Below are positions 7,855-19,386 of a DNA stretch of 64,000 nucleotides, piece by piece. Source of the stretch: Streptacidiphilus jeojiense. Lineage in GTDB: Bacteria > Actinomycetota > Actinomycetes > Streptomycetales > Streptomycetaceae. The notes under the pieces are model-generated. The model ran no database searches and was not told the DNA's origin. It was given only the letters and a program-made list of their open reading frames with translations. Each line of letters opens with the position of its first letter. The stretch's first letter is position 1. The position numbers were made by a program, and so were the translations under genes. Location: positions 310,001-374,000 of the forward strand of contig NZ_JOEH01000004.1 of assembly GCF_000719095.1 (NCBI RefSeq). Direction: 5' to 3'.

Positions 7855-8884
7855 GCTGCACGCTCCGCGGGGGAGACGGCTCTGCGGGGAAGGGTTTCTG
7901 CTTCAAGCCCTGCCACTTGCGACCCAGACCGTAGAGCGAGTTGACCTCCATCTTGGTCCTGAGCGCTGTGAGCCGCTTTCCCAAGGTGCGTTCGGAGACC
8001 GACAGGCGCCGCGCGATCGTCTCCAGGGACAGGTCCTGGTCCAGGTACTCCAGGATCAAACGCTCCCACTGGTCAAGAGGCGGGGTGGCCTGGTCCCTGG
8101 CCGCAGTTCCGTCCCACTGCTGTCCCAGCGCCCAGGAGAACTCGAAGTGATCGACGAAATGCGCTACGAGTAGGGGGTCCTGGATGCACAGTGCCGTGGT
8201 GTAGAAGACTCTCTCGGCCTGCACCGCGACCTCCTGGAAGAATTCGCTGAGCCCATTGGTCGGCATGAACGCGAGCTTGCGGTCGACGATGATGGCCCGG
8301 GTGAACGGCCATGGGACGGTGCGCACGAGCTCCCCGGCACGGGTGGTGCGCCGGATGTGGTCACGCATCATGGGCTGCTGTCGCTGATTGGTCTGGTAGA
8401 TCGTCCGGATCGAGACTCCCCGGTCCAGTGCCGCCCTGTCGCGGAGGAAGGCAGTGTCCAGGTTCTCCTGGGTGCGCCCACCGTGCGGTTGGGCGCACAG
8501 CATCTCGAACTCGACGTTCTCGACCGCTTTTGCGATCGCCGCATCGATCGCCTCCAGACCCCGCAGATATGCCACTGGTCCGCTGGAGCCCCGTTGGGCC
8601 TCGTCAAAGGCTTCGGCGATGCCGGCCATGCTCTGCTGCACCACTGCGGCCTCCTGCAGCAGTGCGTTGACCTCGGCGGCCAGTTGACGGCTCAACTCCA
8701 GCCCCACGGCCCCCGGGTCGTGCAGGACGAGGCCGCCCTGTGCGTGTCGGCTGACGAGGCCCAGGTGCAGGAGTTCGTCCAGTTCCTCCGACGGGGCGGT
8801 CTCCTGCGCTGACGCCCCGTTGCGGACCAGTTCTGCGTACAGCAGTTCGGCCTGCTTGCTCAGCCCCGTTGTACCGGTTTCCAC
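7847..8884 (-). CDS. TrmB/PLD-like sensor with LuxR-type HTH (paralogue C)
   Basis: A 345-residue regulator that leads the two-gene operon with paralogue B. The order is the same: N-terminal winged-helix-like segment (AELLYAELVRNGAS), a helical linker, the PLD-like domain (DRGVSIRTIYQTNQRQQPMM; TVPWPFTRAIIVDRKLAFMP; VAHFVDHFEFSWALGQQWDG) and the LuxR-type HTH (YLDQDLSLETIARRLSVSERTLGKRLTAL). B and C share the stretches around VDHFE, QHWDG/QQWDG and SERTL, so they look like a tandem duplication. The GTG at 8884 follows GGGGAGA by seven bases. Two coupled near-copies may act as a heterodimer or answer two related signals. Confidence 0.78.
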   Translation of the reverse strand: METGTTGLSKQAELLYAELVRNGASAQETAPSEELDELLHLGLVSRHAQGGLVLHDPGAVGLELSRQLAAEVNALLQEAAVVQQSMAGIAEAFDEAQRGSSGPVAYLRGLEAIDAAIAKAVENVEFEMLCAQPHGGRTQENLDTAFLRDRAALDRGVSIRTIYQTNQRQQPMMRDHIRRTTRAGELVRTVPWPFTRAIIVDRKLAFMPTNGLSEFFQEVAVQAERVFYTTALCIQDPLLVAHFVDHFEFSWALGQQWDGTAARDQATPPLDQWERLILEYLDQDLSLETIARRLSVSERTLGKRLTALRTKMEVNSLYGLGRKWQGLKQKPFPAEPSPPRSVQHG

Positions 8885-8992
8885 CGACGTTCTCCCCGAT
8901 CGGATCTGCTGTCATCCCCCCAAGAGCGCAAGAGCGGTGTCGATCCTAGCCACACCCCGTACGGGAGTTCGATGTCTGAAGCCTGTGAGGTG

Positions 8993-9016
8993 TTCCGGTT
9001 TCCGCAGTTTCCGGTT
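8993..9016. repeat. Direct repeat TTCCGGTT upstream of paralogue C
   Basis: TTCCGGTT occurs at 8993-9000 and 9009-9016, 16 bases apart and about 110-130 bp upstream of the operon start at 8884. The region 8885-9075 otherwise shows no gene. The repeat is a candidate binding site for autoregulation. Confidence 0.35.
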
Positions 9017-9075
9017 CAGGCAGGGCTAATCACTTGTTCGAAGGCAGTCTGATGATCATTGTTGACATGGCATAT

Positions 9076-9121
9076 GCGCGCAGGGGGCAGCTGCACCAGC
9101 GACCTGCTGCCCCCTGCGCGC
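9076..9121 (-). terminator. Terminator of the methyltransferase gene
   Basis: A perfect 15-bp stem (9076-9090 with 9107-9121, core GCAGGGGGCAG/CTGCCCCCTGC) with a 16-base loop starts 15 bases past the methyltransferase stop. It also insulates the regulator operon. Confidence 0.8.
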
Positions 9122-9136
9122 TTCGTGCCTTGTGCC

Positions 9137-9898
9137 TCATCCCGCCCTGCGGGCCTCGATCAGGAAGCGCGTGGTGTGCGCCACGAACGGGCCGTCACCG
9201 CGGATCTGCCGGTCCAGCTCGCGCAGCCGCTCGCGGTACTGCTCGACGGTGAAGCCGGGGACCATCCAGATGACCTTGCGCAGGAAGTAGACCACCGCGC
9301 CGATGTCGAAGAACTCGGTACGCAGGGTCTCCGCGCGCAGGTCCACGACCTCCAGGCCGGCGGCCTCGGCCGCTTTACAGGCGTCGTCGGGATGCCTGCC
9401 GCGGCGGGACCGCTCCGGCTGCGGGCCGAGGAAGTACTCCACCACCTCGAACACACTCGCGGGGCCCACCTGCTGGGAGAAGTAGGTGCCGCCGGGCTGC
9501 AGCACCCGGGCGATCTCGTCCCACCAGGTCCGTACCGGGTGACGGCTGGTCACCAGGTCGAAGGCGGCGTCGGCGAAGGGGAGCGGCGGGTCGTCCTGGT
9601 CGGCGACCAGGACGATGCCGCGCGGGTGCAGCAGTCGGGTCGCCTTGGCGACGTTCGGCGGCCAGGACTCGGTGGCCACCGCCACCGGCGGTACGACCGG
9701 CGCTGCGGCCAGGACCTCGCCGCCCCCGGTCTGGATGTCGAGCGCCGCGCTCGCCCGGGCCCAGCGCTCGCCCATCGCGCGCTGGTAGCCCCAGGACGGC
9801 CGCTGCTCGGTGGCCCGGCCGTCCAGCCAGGAGAAGTCCCAGCCGTCGACGGACACCGAGTCGGCCTCCGCCACCAGTTCTTCGAAGCTTCGCATCAT
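9137..9898 (-). CDS. Class I SAM-dependent methyltransferase
   Basis: A 253-residue cytosolic enzyme. The Rossmann-type core has an unusually weak first motif (ASAALDIQTGGGEVLA, in place of the usual E/DxGxGxG), then the acidic strand end GIVLVADQDDPPLPF, the motif LPFADAAFDLVTSRHPV and the post-core HG-type loop EIARVLQPGGTYFSQQVG. These identify the Methyltransf_11 group, which transfers methyl groups to small molecules; no acceptor can be named. The start at 9898 (MMRSF) or the next Met is equally possible. The gene stands alone with its own terminator. Confidence 0.8.
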   Translation of the reverse strand: MMRSFEELVAEADSVSVDGWDFSWLDGRATEQRPSWGYQRAMGERWARASAALDIQTGGGEVLAAAPVVPPVAVATESWPPNVAKATRLLHPRGIVLVADQDDPPLPFADAAFDLVTSRHPVRTWWDEIARVLQPGGTYFSQQVGPASVFEVVEYFLGPQPERSRRGRHPDDACKAAEAAGLEVVDLRAETLRTEFFDIGAVVYFLRKVIWMVPGFTVEQYRERLRELDRQIRGDGPFVAHTTRFLIEARRAG

Positions 9899-9965
9899 GG
9901 GTCCGATGGTCGCCGAGCCACCCCTCCGCAGCGAACCGGTTTTCGGTGCGGTCAGGGAGCCGGCG

Positions 9966-11486
9966 TCACTGACGGTGCTTCAGTCGGAGCGCCAGCGCGG
10001 GGCACTGGCTGACGGCGCGTCGGGCGCTGTGCTCCAGCCACGGGGCGATCGGGGTGGTGCCGATCACCGGGTAGCCGTGCGGTCCCAGGGCGACCAGTTC
10101 CGGTGCCAGCGCCGCGCACAGGCCGTGGCCGTCGCAGCGGGCCCAGTCCACCTCCAGCGTCGCCTCGGCGTCCGCGTCGGTGGCAGGCAGCGCCGAGGCG
10201 GTCTCCCCGGGCAGCGGCAGCAGCCCCTTGACCGGGCGGCCGCAGCCGCGTCCGGACTCGTGGACGGCCAGGTCCTCGGCGAAGACCGTCAGCGCGGACA
10301 GCACGAAGCGTGCCGAGCCGTCGGGGTGGGCGCAGGCGCCCCGGCCCCGGACCGAGGCGATGGTCCGGCGGGCCTCGTCCAGCGCGGAGGGGCCGCCACC
10401 GCCGGTGGCGAGCTGGGCCAGGGCGTCGGCGGTGTTCGGCAGGCCCAGCCGGCAGGGCCCGCACTGCCCGGCGGACTGCGCCGCCAGCCAGGCGGCGATC
10501 CGGGCCACCTCGCCGATCGGGCAGGTGCTGTCGGCCAGCGAGGCGATCGCACCGGCGCCGAGGGTGCCGCCGACGGCGGCGAGCCCGGCACGGGAGATCG
10601 GTGTGTGCGCCGCGTCCTCGGGGCGCAGCCAGGCCCCGTGGTAGCCGCCGACCAGTAGTCCCTGGCCGGGCGGGATGCCGCAGGTGTCCAGGACCACGCC
10701 CATCGGGGCGCCCGCGGGGACCTCGACCACCAGCGGGGGGAGTGCGGTGCGGGTCAGGGTGAGCAGCAGTGTCCCGGGTTCGGCCGGGGTTCCGACGACC
10801 GCGTAGGCGTCGGGACCAAGCCGGCCGGCGACGGCGAGCTGGGCGTAGGTCTCGGCGTTGGAGAGCAGGGTGGGGCGGCCGCGGACCCCGGCCGGTCCGC
10901 CGTCGCTGGCACGCGCCTTGCGGGCCGGGGGGACGGCGGGCAGCCCGGAGATGCCCCGGATCAGCGCGCCCGACTCCCCGGCGACGAAGCGCTCGGGCAG
11001 GCAGACGGTCCGGATCCGGCAGGGGATCAGCGACTTGTTGCCCTTCCGGCGGCGTTCGTCCACGGCGCGCGGTACGGCCACCTCGCCGGGGCCGCCGGCG
11101 CTGACCCCGACCACGATCTCCTCGGCCCCGAAGGCCTCGGCCGCGAGGCAGGCGCCGTCCAGGATCAGGTGCGGGGTGCGGGCCAGCAGCATCCGGTCCT
11201 TGGCGCTGGCCGGCTCGCCCTCGGTGGCGTTGACGACCACCACCGGGGGCTGCCCGGTGCGGTCCGCGGTGGCCAGTACGGCACGCGCCTTGCGGGCGAA
11301 GGGGAAGCCGGCCCCGCCGCGTCCGCGCAGGTCCAGGCGGTCGGCGAGGGCGAGCAGTTCGTCCCGGTCGTAGCGCGGCAGCGGTCCGTGCGCGGTGCGG
11401 TGGTCCTCCAGGCCCAGCCGCACGTGCTGGTCCAGGCCCGCGGTGAGCCGCGCCGGCCCCAGCCGCATGACCTCCGGGGCCGTCAC
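9966..11486 (-). CDS. NuoF-like FMN/Fe-S flavoprotein fused to a ferredoxin
   Basis: A 506-residue protein from the GTG at 11486, which overlaps the stop of the upstream cytochrome gene (GTGA). Residues about 40-230 match the FMN/NAD(H)-binding part of complex I subunit NuoF (RGRGGAGFPFARKARAVL; VVVNATEGEPASAKDRMLL). Then come the SLBB-like region and the iron-sulfur part SAGQCGPCRLG ... RGACAHPDG. The first Cys of the usual SCGxCxPC motif is Ala, leaving three ligands. Residues about 440-506 form a small ferredoxin (WARCDGHGLCAALAPEL ... AVSQCPALAL). It likely takes electrons from NAD(P)H and passes them to the adjacent membrane cytochrome. This is not part of a nuo operon; only this subunit is present. 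Confidence 0.82.
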   Translation of the reverse strand: MTAPEVMRLGPARLTAGLDQHVRLGLEDHRTAHGPLPRYDRDELLALADRLDLRGRGGAGFPFARKARAVLATADRTGQPPVVVVNATEGEPASAKDRMLLARTPHLILDGACLAAEAFGAEEIVVGVSAGGPGEVAVPRAVDERRRKGNKSLIPCRIRTVCLPERFVAGESGALIRGISGLPAVPPARKARASDGGPAGVRGRPTLLSNAETYAQLAVAGRLGPDAYAVVGTPAEPGTLLLTLTRTALPPLVVEVPAGAPMGVVLDTCGIPPGQGLLVGGYHGAWLRPEDAAHTPISRAGLAAVGGTLGAGAIASLADSTCPIGEVARIAAWLAAQSAGQCGPCRLGLPNTADALAQLATGGGGPSALDEARRTIASVRGRGACAHPDGSARFVLSALTVFAEDLAVHESGRGCGRPVKGLLPLPGETASALPATDADAEATLEVDWARCDGHGLCAALAPELVALGPHGYPVIGTTPIAPWLEHSARRAVSQCPALALRLKHRQ

Positions 11487-12946
11487 CAACCGCCCCCGTG
11501 CTCGCGGCCCGGTGCGACCTGGACCGGGATGCCGTACGGCGGGGTGTCCCAGGTCAGGGCGGACCAGGCGCCGCTGTCGTCCATCCAGTCGGGGGTGGCG
11601 CCACCGGACTGGGCCTGGCCGGGCGCGTAGGGGGTGGCGAAGAGATTGGTGGGGACGGCGAAGCCGTGCGGCGGGGTCTCCGCCAGGGCCGGGTGCGGAC
11701 GGGCGTTGAGGTCGTCGGACCAGGGGGAGGGCGCCGCCGGGTAGCCGTAGCCGCCGGACGCGGCGTAGGCGTAGTCCGGCTGGTAGGGGTACTGGACGTG
11801 CCCGGCGTACTGGCTGTGCTCGGCGTACGGGACCTGGCCCGGGTACGGGGACTGACCGGTGTACTGGGCCTGGCCGGCGAAGGCGACCGGCTCGGCGTAC
11901 ACGACCTGCTCGGCGTACGGGACGTACTGGGGCTGCGGCTGCGGTTGGGGCTGCGGCACGCCCTGGTACTGCGGCTCGGCGAAGTACTGCGGCTCGGGCA
12001 CCATGTACTGCGGCTCGGGCACGACGTACTGCGGCTCCGGCGCGTACTGCGGTTCGGGCGCCGCGACCGGCATGGTGGCGGTGACCGGCTCGGACGCGTA
12101 GCCCGGCTCGGGTGCGGACACCGGCTCGGCGACCGTGGCCTCGATCGAGGACGGCAGCTGCGCGTGGACCGCGAGGGTCAGCTCCTCCTCGGCCGCGGAC
12201 GCGTTCTCCCGGGACGGCTCGTGCGCCAGCAGGGTCCGGTCCATGCGCTGCCGGGCCTTGCGGCGCTCGGCCGAGCCCAGCATCCGGACCGTCAGGGCCA
12301 GCCCCACCAGCGCCGCGCACACCCCGTAGCTCCACAGCACGTACGTCGCCGCCGCCCGGCCCGCGGTCAGGCCGTGCGCCAGCGCTATCGGCCAGCAGGC
12401 GTAGGCGCTGCCGTGCAGCAGCCGCCAGAGCCAGGGGCGGCGGCTGCCCGCGAAGCGGCCGCGGACCGCACCGGTCACGGCCGCGAGCACCAGCAGGTCG
12501 GCGGCGATGGTGCCGATGCTGACCGCGAAGGTGGCCCCACCGCTGAACGGCAGGAGCACCACCAGCGGCGAGGCCTCCTGCTCGGCGACCTTGACCGCGA
12601 TGTGGGTGATCAGGAAGCCCAGCGCCGCCACCGCCGTCGCCCGGTGCACCGACTGCAGCGCCACCCGCTGCTTGGGGGTCAGCACCAGGCGGTCCGTGGC
12701 GGCGAGGCCGCAGACCACCGCGGCGGTCAGGGAGAGCAGGCAGAACACTCCTGCGAAGTAGTCCAGGAAGGCCATCAGCCGGCCGGCCGTTCCGGCCAGC
12801 GCGCTGCCCATGCTGGGCGCGTCCGCCCCACCGCCGAGCGCCCGCAACGAGGTGGCGCCGAGGGTCACCGCAGCACACACCACCAGCAGGAACAGCGGGA
12901 AGGGGATGGAACGCGCTGATGCGCTGCGCTTGTTACGGGCGGTCAT
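11483..12946 (-). CDS. Membrane b-type cytochrome with long Pro/Gln/Tyr-rich tail
   Basis: A 487-residue protein from the ATG at 12946, which follows GGAGG by seven bases (a longer frame to 12982 lacks this). About six membrane segments span residues 15-220. Paired His in two helices (VHRATAVAALGFLITHIAVKV and LLHGSAYACWPIALAHGL) fit the bis-His haem sites of ferric-reductase-like transmembrane domains. After residue about 260 the protein is low in complexity, with repeated EPQYxxPEPQY and PYAEQ/QYTGQ units, clearly disordered. Stop and start overlap with the NuoF-like gene, so the two are co-translated and probably form one NAD(P)H-to-haem electron path. The terminal acceptor is unknown. Confidence 0.78.
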   Translation of the reverse strand: MTARNKRSASARSIPFPLFLLVVCAAVTLGATSLRALGGGADAPSMGSALAGTAGRLMAFLDYFAGVFCLLSLTAAVVCGLAATDRLVLTPKQRVALQSVHRATAVAALGFLITHIAVKVAEQEASPLVVLLPFSGGATFAVSIGTIAADLLVLAAVTGAVRGRFAGSRRPWLWRLLHGSAYACWPIALAHGLTAGRAAATYVLWSYGVCAALVGLALTVRMLGSAERRKARQRMDRTLLAHEPSRENASAAEEELTLAVHAQLPSSIEATVAEPVSAPEPGYASEPVTATMPVAAPEPQYAPEPQYVVPEPQYMVPEPQYFAEPQYQGVPQPQPQPQPQYVPYAEQVVYAEPVAFAGQAQYTGQSPYPGQVPYAEHSQYAGHVQYPYQPDYAYAASGGYGYPAAPSPWSDDLNARPHPALAETPPHGFAVPTNLFATPYAPGQAQSGGATPDWMDDSGAWSALTWDTPPYGIPVQVAPGREHGGGW

Positions 12947-13260
12947 CGTGATGCCTCCGACTCGTCCAAGGGATGCCGACATGCGGCCCTGGATCGCGCT
13001 TCCCCCGAATCGCTTGCGTGACCGTGATGCTACCGAGATGTTCGGGCCCTCCCGGGGGGTCGGCCGAAACCCATACGGAGGTGAGTGTCGTGACCTACCG
13101 TTCGCGCACCCGGCTCACCGCAATGCGGCCGAGATTGGCCCGAACTGATGATTATTCAGCTGATGATCAACCAATCGGACGCAGCCAGCCGTTAGATCCG
13201 ACCTCTGCTGCACATCGTCTTGAGGACATGTCAGGACATGCCCCTGCCAGAGAGGTCCCC
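12947..13260. other. Divergent promoter region between cytochrome and protease genes
   Basis: A 314-bp stretch between two divergent starts. It is less GC-rich near 13143-13175 and has a ribosome site (GAGAGG at about 13250) for the protease. I see no convincing operator or RNA element in it. Confidence 0.5.
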
Positions 13261-15387
13261 ATGCGTCCCACCAGAGAACCGTCCCCGTCCCCCCGCTCCC
13301 GCAGGTCATCGCGTTCCCGCGCCGCGGTGCTGCTGTCCCTGCCGCTGATGGTGGCCGGTGTCGCCGCGCCGTCCGCGGTGGCCCAGGGGCATCCGGAGCG
13401 GGTGGTGCTTCCAGCCACCCTCCCCGCCTGGGCCGCGCCCTCCGCGGACCGGGGCGAGTTGGCGGAGGCGGCACCGGTCACGGTGCGGGTCTACTTCGCC
13501 GGTCGGGACCGCAGCGGCCTGCAGGCGCTGGCACGGGCCGTCTCCGACCCCCGTTCGCGCTCCTACGGCCACTATCTGACGCCGAGCCAGGTCCAGCAGC
13601 GGTTCGCGCCGACGCCCGCGCAGGAGCGGTCCGTCCACGACTGGCTCACCTCGGCCGGGTTCCGGATCGTGGCCACCACCCCGCACTTCCTGTCCGTCCA
13701 GGGCGACGCCAAGGCGGTCCGGCAGGCGTTCGGCATCCAGCTGCACTCCTACCGCAAGGACGGCCGGACCTACCGCGCCCCCGCCGCGGCGGCCACCGTC
13801 CCCGCCGCCGTCGCCTCGGCGGTGCTCGCGGTGACCGGCCTGGACGACGCCCCGCACATGGCCAGCCCGGCGAGCGCCGGCACCGCGAGCGCCCCGACGG
13901 GGGCCGTCACCACGACCGGGACCGGGCACAGCCGGCGTGACCTGCTGCCCCCGCCCGAGGCGGCCTTCGCCAACTCCGGCCCGTTCTCCGCCTACTTCGG
14001 CGCCACCCCGGCCACCGGCACCCCGGCCGCCTACGGCAAGGTCCAGCCCTACGCCCTGCGCGGCTACACCGGCACCCAGCTGCGCCACGCCTACGGCGTC
14101 GACGGCACCCGGCTGACCGGCGCGGGCGTCACCGTCGCCATCGTGGACGCCTACGACTCGCCGACCATCGGGGCGGACTCCGCCGCCTACGCGGCCGCGC
14201 ACGGCGACCCCGCCTACCGTCCCGGCCAGCTGAGCCACGTCGACGCGAAGAACTGGACCGACACCGAGGACCCGAGCGCCACCTCCCCCAACGGCTGCGG
14301 CGCCTCCGGCTGGTACGGCGAGCAGTCGCTGGACGTGGAGGCGGTGCACGGAGTCGCGCCCGGCGCCGACATCCTCTACGCGGGGGCGGCCTCCTGCCAG
14401 GACCCCGACCTCAGCGACGCGCTGGACCGGATCGTCGACGGCCGGCTCGCGGACATCGTCAGCAACTCCTGGGGCGAGCCGGAGAGCGGCAGCGACCCCG
14501 CCGCCGACCCGGTCTACGACGACATCTTCCTGCGCGGCGCGGCCGAGGGCATCGGCTTCTACGCCGCCACCGGCGACGACGGCGACTACAAGGCCAAGAC
14601 CGGCGTCCGCGAGACCGGCATGCCGGCCTCGCTGCCCTGGGTGACCGCGGTCGGCGGCACCTCGCTGGCCACCGACAAGAACGGCGACTACCGCTTCGAG
14701 ACCGGCTGGGGCACCGACACCGCGAAGCTCGCCAAGGACGGGAAGAGCTGGGTGAAGCTGCCGGGGACCTTCACCGGCGGCGCCGGCGGCGGTACCAGCG
14801 GCCGGGTCGACGAGCCCTTCTACCAGTACGGCGTGGTCCCCTCGAAGCTGGCCAGGGCCACGGCCAAGGGCAGCGGACTGCTCCGGCACCGGGTGGTTCC
14901 GGACGTCGCCGCGGTGGCCGACTCGGCGACCGGGTTCCTGGTCGGCCAGACCCAGACCTGGCCGGACCACACGGTCCGCTACGGCGAGTACCGGATCGGC
15001 GGCACCAGCCTGGCCACCCCGGTGATCGCGGCCATCCAGGCGCTGGCGCAGCAGGCCCAGGGCGGTCTGCCGCTGGGCTTCGCCAACCCGGCGCTCTACG
15101 CCCGGTACGGCACGCCCGCCTTCCACGACGTCACCGACACCCCGCTCGGCGCCGGCACCCTGCTGGCGATGGTCCGCAAGGACTTCCACAACAGCGCCGA
15201 CGCGACCGACGGGATCGACACCACGCTGCGGACCATGGGCCACGACTCCTCGCTGAGCGCCGTCACCGGCTTCGACGACGTCACCGGGGTCGGCACGCCC
15301 ACGGCGCAGTACCTGGCCTCGTACTACCTGCCCGGCTTCCCCGGCTTCGGAAGCCCGCACGGCGTCACCGGCGCACCGCAGCGCTGA
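13261..15387 (+). CDS. Secreted S53 (sedolisin/kumamolisin) serine-carboxyl protease
   Basis: A 708-residue preproenzyme. The ATG at 13261 follows GAGAGG by five bases; an in-frame ATG at 13228 is less well placed. The N-terminus is a signal peptide (RSSRSRAAVLLSLPLMVAG ... SAVAQG). Residues about 50-205 form the pro-kumamolisin activation domain. The catalytic domain shows the E...D pair of sedolisins in GEQSLDVEAVHG (E354, D358), SNSWGEPE, and the nucleophile Ser583 in GGTSLATP. The C-terminal GFDDVTGVGTP matches the calcium site. Such enzymes are exported, activate themselves at acid pH and degrade proteins for nutrition. The gene is single, divergent from the cytochrome gene. Confidence 0.93.
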   Translation: MRPTREPSPSPRSRRSSRSRAAVLLSLPLMVAGVAAPSAVAQGHPERVVLPATLPAWAAPSADRGELAEAAPVTVRVYFAGRDRSGLQALARAVSDPRSRSYGHYLTPSQVQQRFAPTPAQERSVHDWLTSAGFRIVATTPHFLSVQGDAKAVRQAFGIQLHSYRKDGRTYRAPAAAATVPAAVASAVLAVTGLDDAPHMASPASAGTASAPTGAVTTTGTGHSRRDLLPPPEAAFANSGPFSAYFGATPATGTPAAYGKVQPYALRGYTGTQLRHAYGVDGTRLTGAGVTVAIVDAYDSPTIGADSAAYAAAHGDPAYRPGQLSHVDAKNWTDTEDPSATSPNGCGASGWYGEQSLDVEAVHGVAPGADILYAGAASCQDPDLSDALDRIVDGRLADIVSNSWGEPESGSDPAADPVYDDIFLRGAAEGIGFYAATGDDGDYKAKTGVRETGMPASLPWVTAVGGTSLATDKNGDYRFETGWGTDTAKLAKDGKSWVKLPGTFTGGAGGGTSGRVDEPFYQYGVVPSKLARATAKGSGLLRHRVVPDVAAVADSATGFLVGQTQTWPDHTVRYGEYRIGGTSLATPVIAAIQALAQQAQGGLPLGFANPALYARYGTPAFHDVTDTPLGAGTLLAMVRKDFHNSADATDGIDTTLRTMGHDSSLSAVTGFDDVTGVGTPTAQYLASYYLPGFPGFGSPHGVTGAPQR

Positions 15388-15484
15388 CCGGGGGCGGGGG
15401 CCGGTCGGCTGCGACAGGAAGAGGCGGAGGAAGGGCGGAGGAAGGGGCGGGCGGACGGATCCGGCACTGCGGTACCCTGTGCCC

Positions 15485-15523
15485 ATGCGATCCGTGCGCC
15501 TGCTTCTTAGCCGGCCGCGCTGA
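15485..15523 (+). CDS. Leucine-rich leader peptide of leuS
   Basis: The short frame MRSVRLLLSRPR (12 residues) has three consecutive Leu codons, CTG-CTT-CTT; CTT is rare in this genome. It ends 127 bp before leuS and is followed by competing hairpins and a T-rich terminator. TACCCT at 15473-15478 could be a -10 box seven bases from the ATG, which would make the message leaderless, as is common for actinobacterial attenuators. The peptide would act by ribosome stalling when charged tRNA-Leu is short. It is too small to be found by ordinary gene calling. Confidence 0.7.
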   Translation: MRSVRLLLSRPR

Positions 15524-15590
15524 CGACAACCGGCTTCAGGCCGGAGTCAGCGTGGCGACCCCTCATGTAGAGGGGTCTTTCTGCGTTTTT
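15518..15590 (+). promoter_or_regulatory. Transcription attenuator of leuS
   Basis: First hairpin: outer CGCTGAC (15518-15524) with GTCAGCG (15546-15552), inner CCGGC (15530-15534) with GCCGG (15540-15544). It overlaps the leader stop codon (15521), so a ribosome there would block it. Second hairpin: GACCCCTC (15557-15564) with GAGGGGTC (15570-15577), followed by TTTCTGCGTTTTT, an intrinsic terminator. Read-through should rise when leucyl-tRNA is low. The precise antiterminator pairing is not resolved by eye. Confidence 0.7.
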
Positions 15591-15650
15591 GAACTGTTTG
15601 CACAGTCGGAGCAGTCGGCAGCGAGCAACCCCTGATGGAGTCTGAGGACG

Positions 15651-18581
<2,931 letters not shown>

Positions 18582-18609
18582 CACGGCCCGCGCGGCTGTC
18601 GCCGATGCT

Positions 18610-18637
18610 CAGGGGGATCCCGTTCGGGGTCCCCCTG
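18610..18637 (+). terminator. Terminator of leuS
   Basis: CAGGGGGA (18610-18617) pairs with TCCCCCTG (18630-18637); inside, CCC and GGG extend the stem. It starts 28 bases after the leuS stop and is followed by ACCTTTCCC. Confidence 0.7.
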
Positions 18638-18732
18638 ACCTTTCCCTGGCTTTCGCCGTTCGCGGCCGGATCGGGTAGGCGGCGGGGTGAGCGCGGCTTA
18701 CCGTGGGGTGAGGCCTGGGAAGGGACCCCACT

Positions 18733-19329
18733 GTGGAACTGTTGGTCGTGCTGATCGGACTGCTCGTCGTGCTGGCGGGCACGGTCGTCGGGGTGGCGGC
18801 GCTGGCCGTGGTCAAGACGAAGCGGGCGGTGGCCAAGGCCGCCCCGCAGGCCCGGCGCGCGGTCGAGGACGTCGGCATCAAGGCCAGGTCGCTGACCCGG
18901 GGCGGGGTGCAGGGACGGGTCTCCGCGCTGCGGGCCGAGGTCAGGGGGGCGCTGGCGGCCTCCCGCCGGGTGCTGGAGACCGGCGCGGTGGAGGACGCCC
19001 AGCTGGGCGACGCCATGGCGCTGCTCGGCCGGCTGGAGGGCCACGCCGCGGTGCTCGACGGCGAGCTTCGACTGCTGGAACGGGAGCCCGAGCTCAGCAG
19101 GGTCGAGGCACGGTTCGCGGTGGCCAAGGAGCGCGGCGAGCGGATCGTCCACCTGGCCTCGTCGCTGCGCTGGGCCGCGCAGGACCGGCTGCACCGCTTC
19201 GCGGACGAGGACCTGCTGCGGTTGGGCGAGGAGTGCGAGGCGGAGGCCGGGGCGCTGCGGCACTGGGCACCGGTCGAGGACGTGGCCGTGCCGGTCGCGG
19301 ACAGGGCCGCGAAGCGCCTGCCCGGCTGA
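18733..19329 (+). CDS. Membrane-anchored coiled-coil protein, unknown function
   Basis: A 198-residue protein from the GTG at 18733 (AGGGA upstream). Residues 1-27 form one hydrophobic segment (LLVVLIGLLVVLAGTVVGVA), then a basic stretch, then about 150 residues rich in Ala, Arg, Glu and Leu with heptad-like spacing that should be helical or coiled-coil. The family is known only as a hypothetical actinobacterial protein beside leuS and degV. It is probably a cell-membrane protein with a cytosolic helical domain. No catalytic motif is visible. Confidence 0.75.
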   Translation: MELLVVLIGLLVVLAGTVVGVAALAVVKTKRAVAKAAPQARRAVEDVGIKARSLTRGGVQGRVSALRAEVRGALAASRRVLETGAVEDAQLGDAMALLGRLEGHAAVLDGELRLLEREPELSRVEARFAVAKERGERIVHLASSLRWAAQDRLHRFADEDLLRLGEECEAEAGALRHWAPVEDVAVPVADRAAKRLPG

Positions 19330-19386
19330 TGTCAACAGGGGTTTCGGCCCTGTCCCTGGTAGGTCCTGGCAGGTAATCTCCCCGAT

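Noticed and set aside
9966..12878. A 970-codon minus-strand open frame that seems to fuse an upstream region to the NuoF-like protein
   Set aside because: Codons above 11486 are the shadow of the cytochrome gene in another frame; the GTGA overlap with that gene gives the true start.
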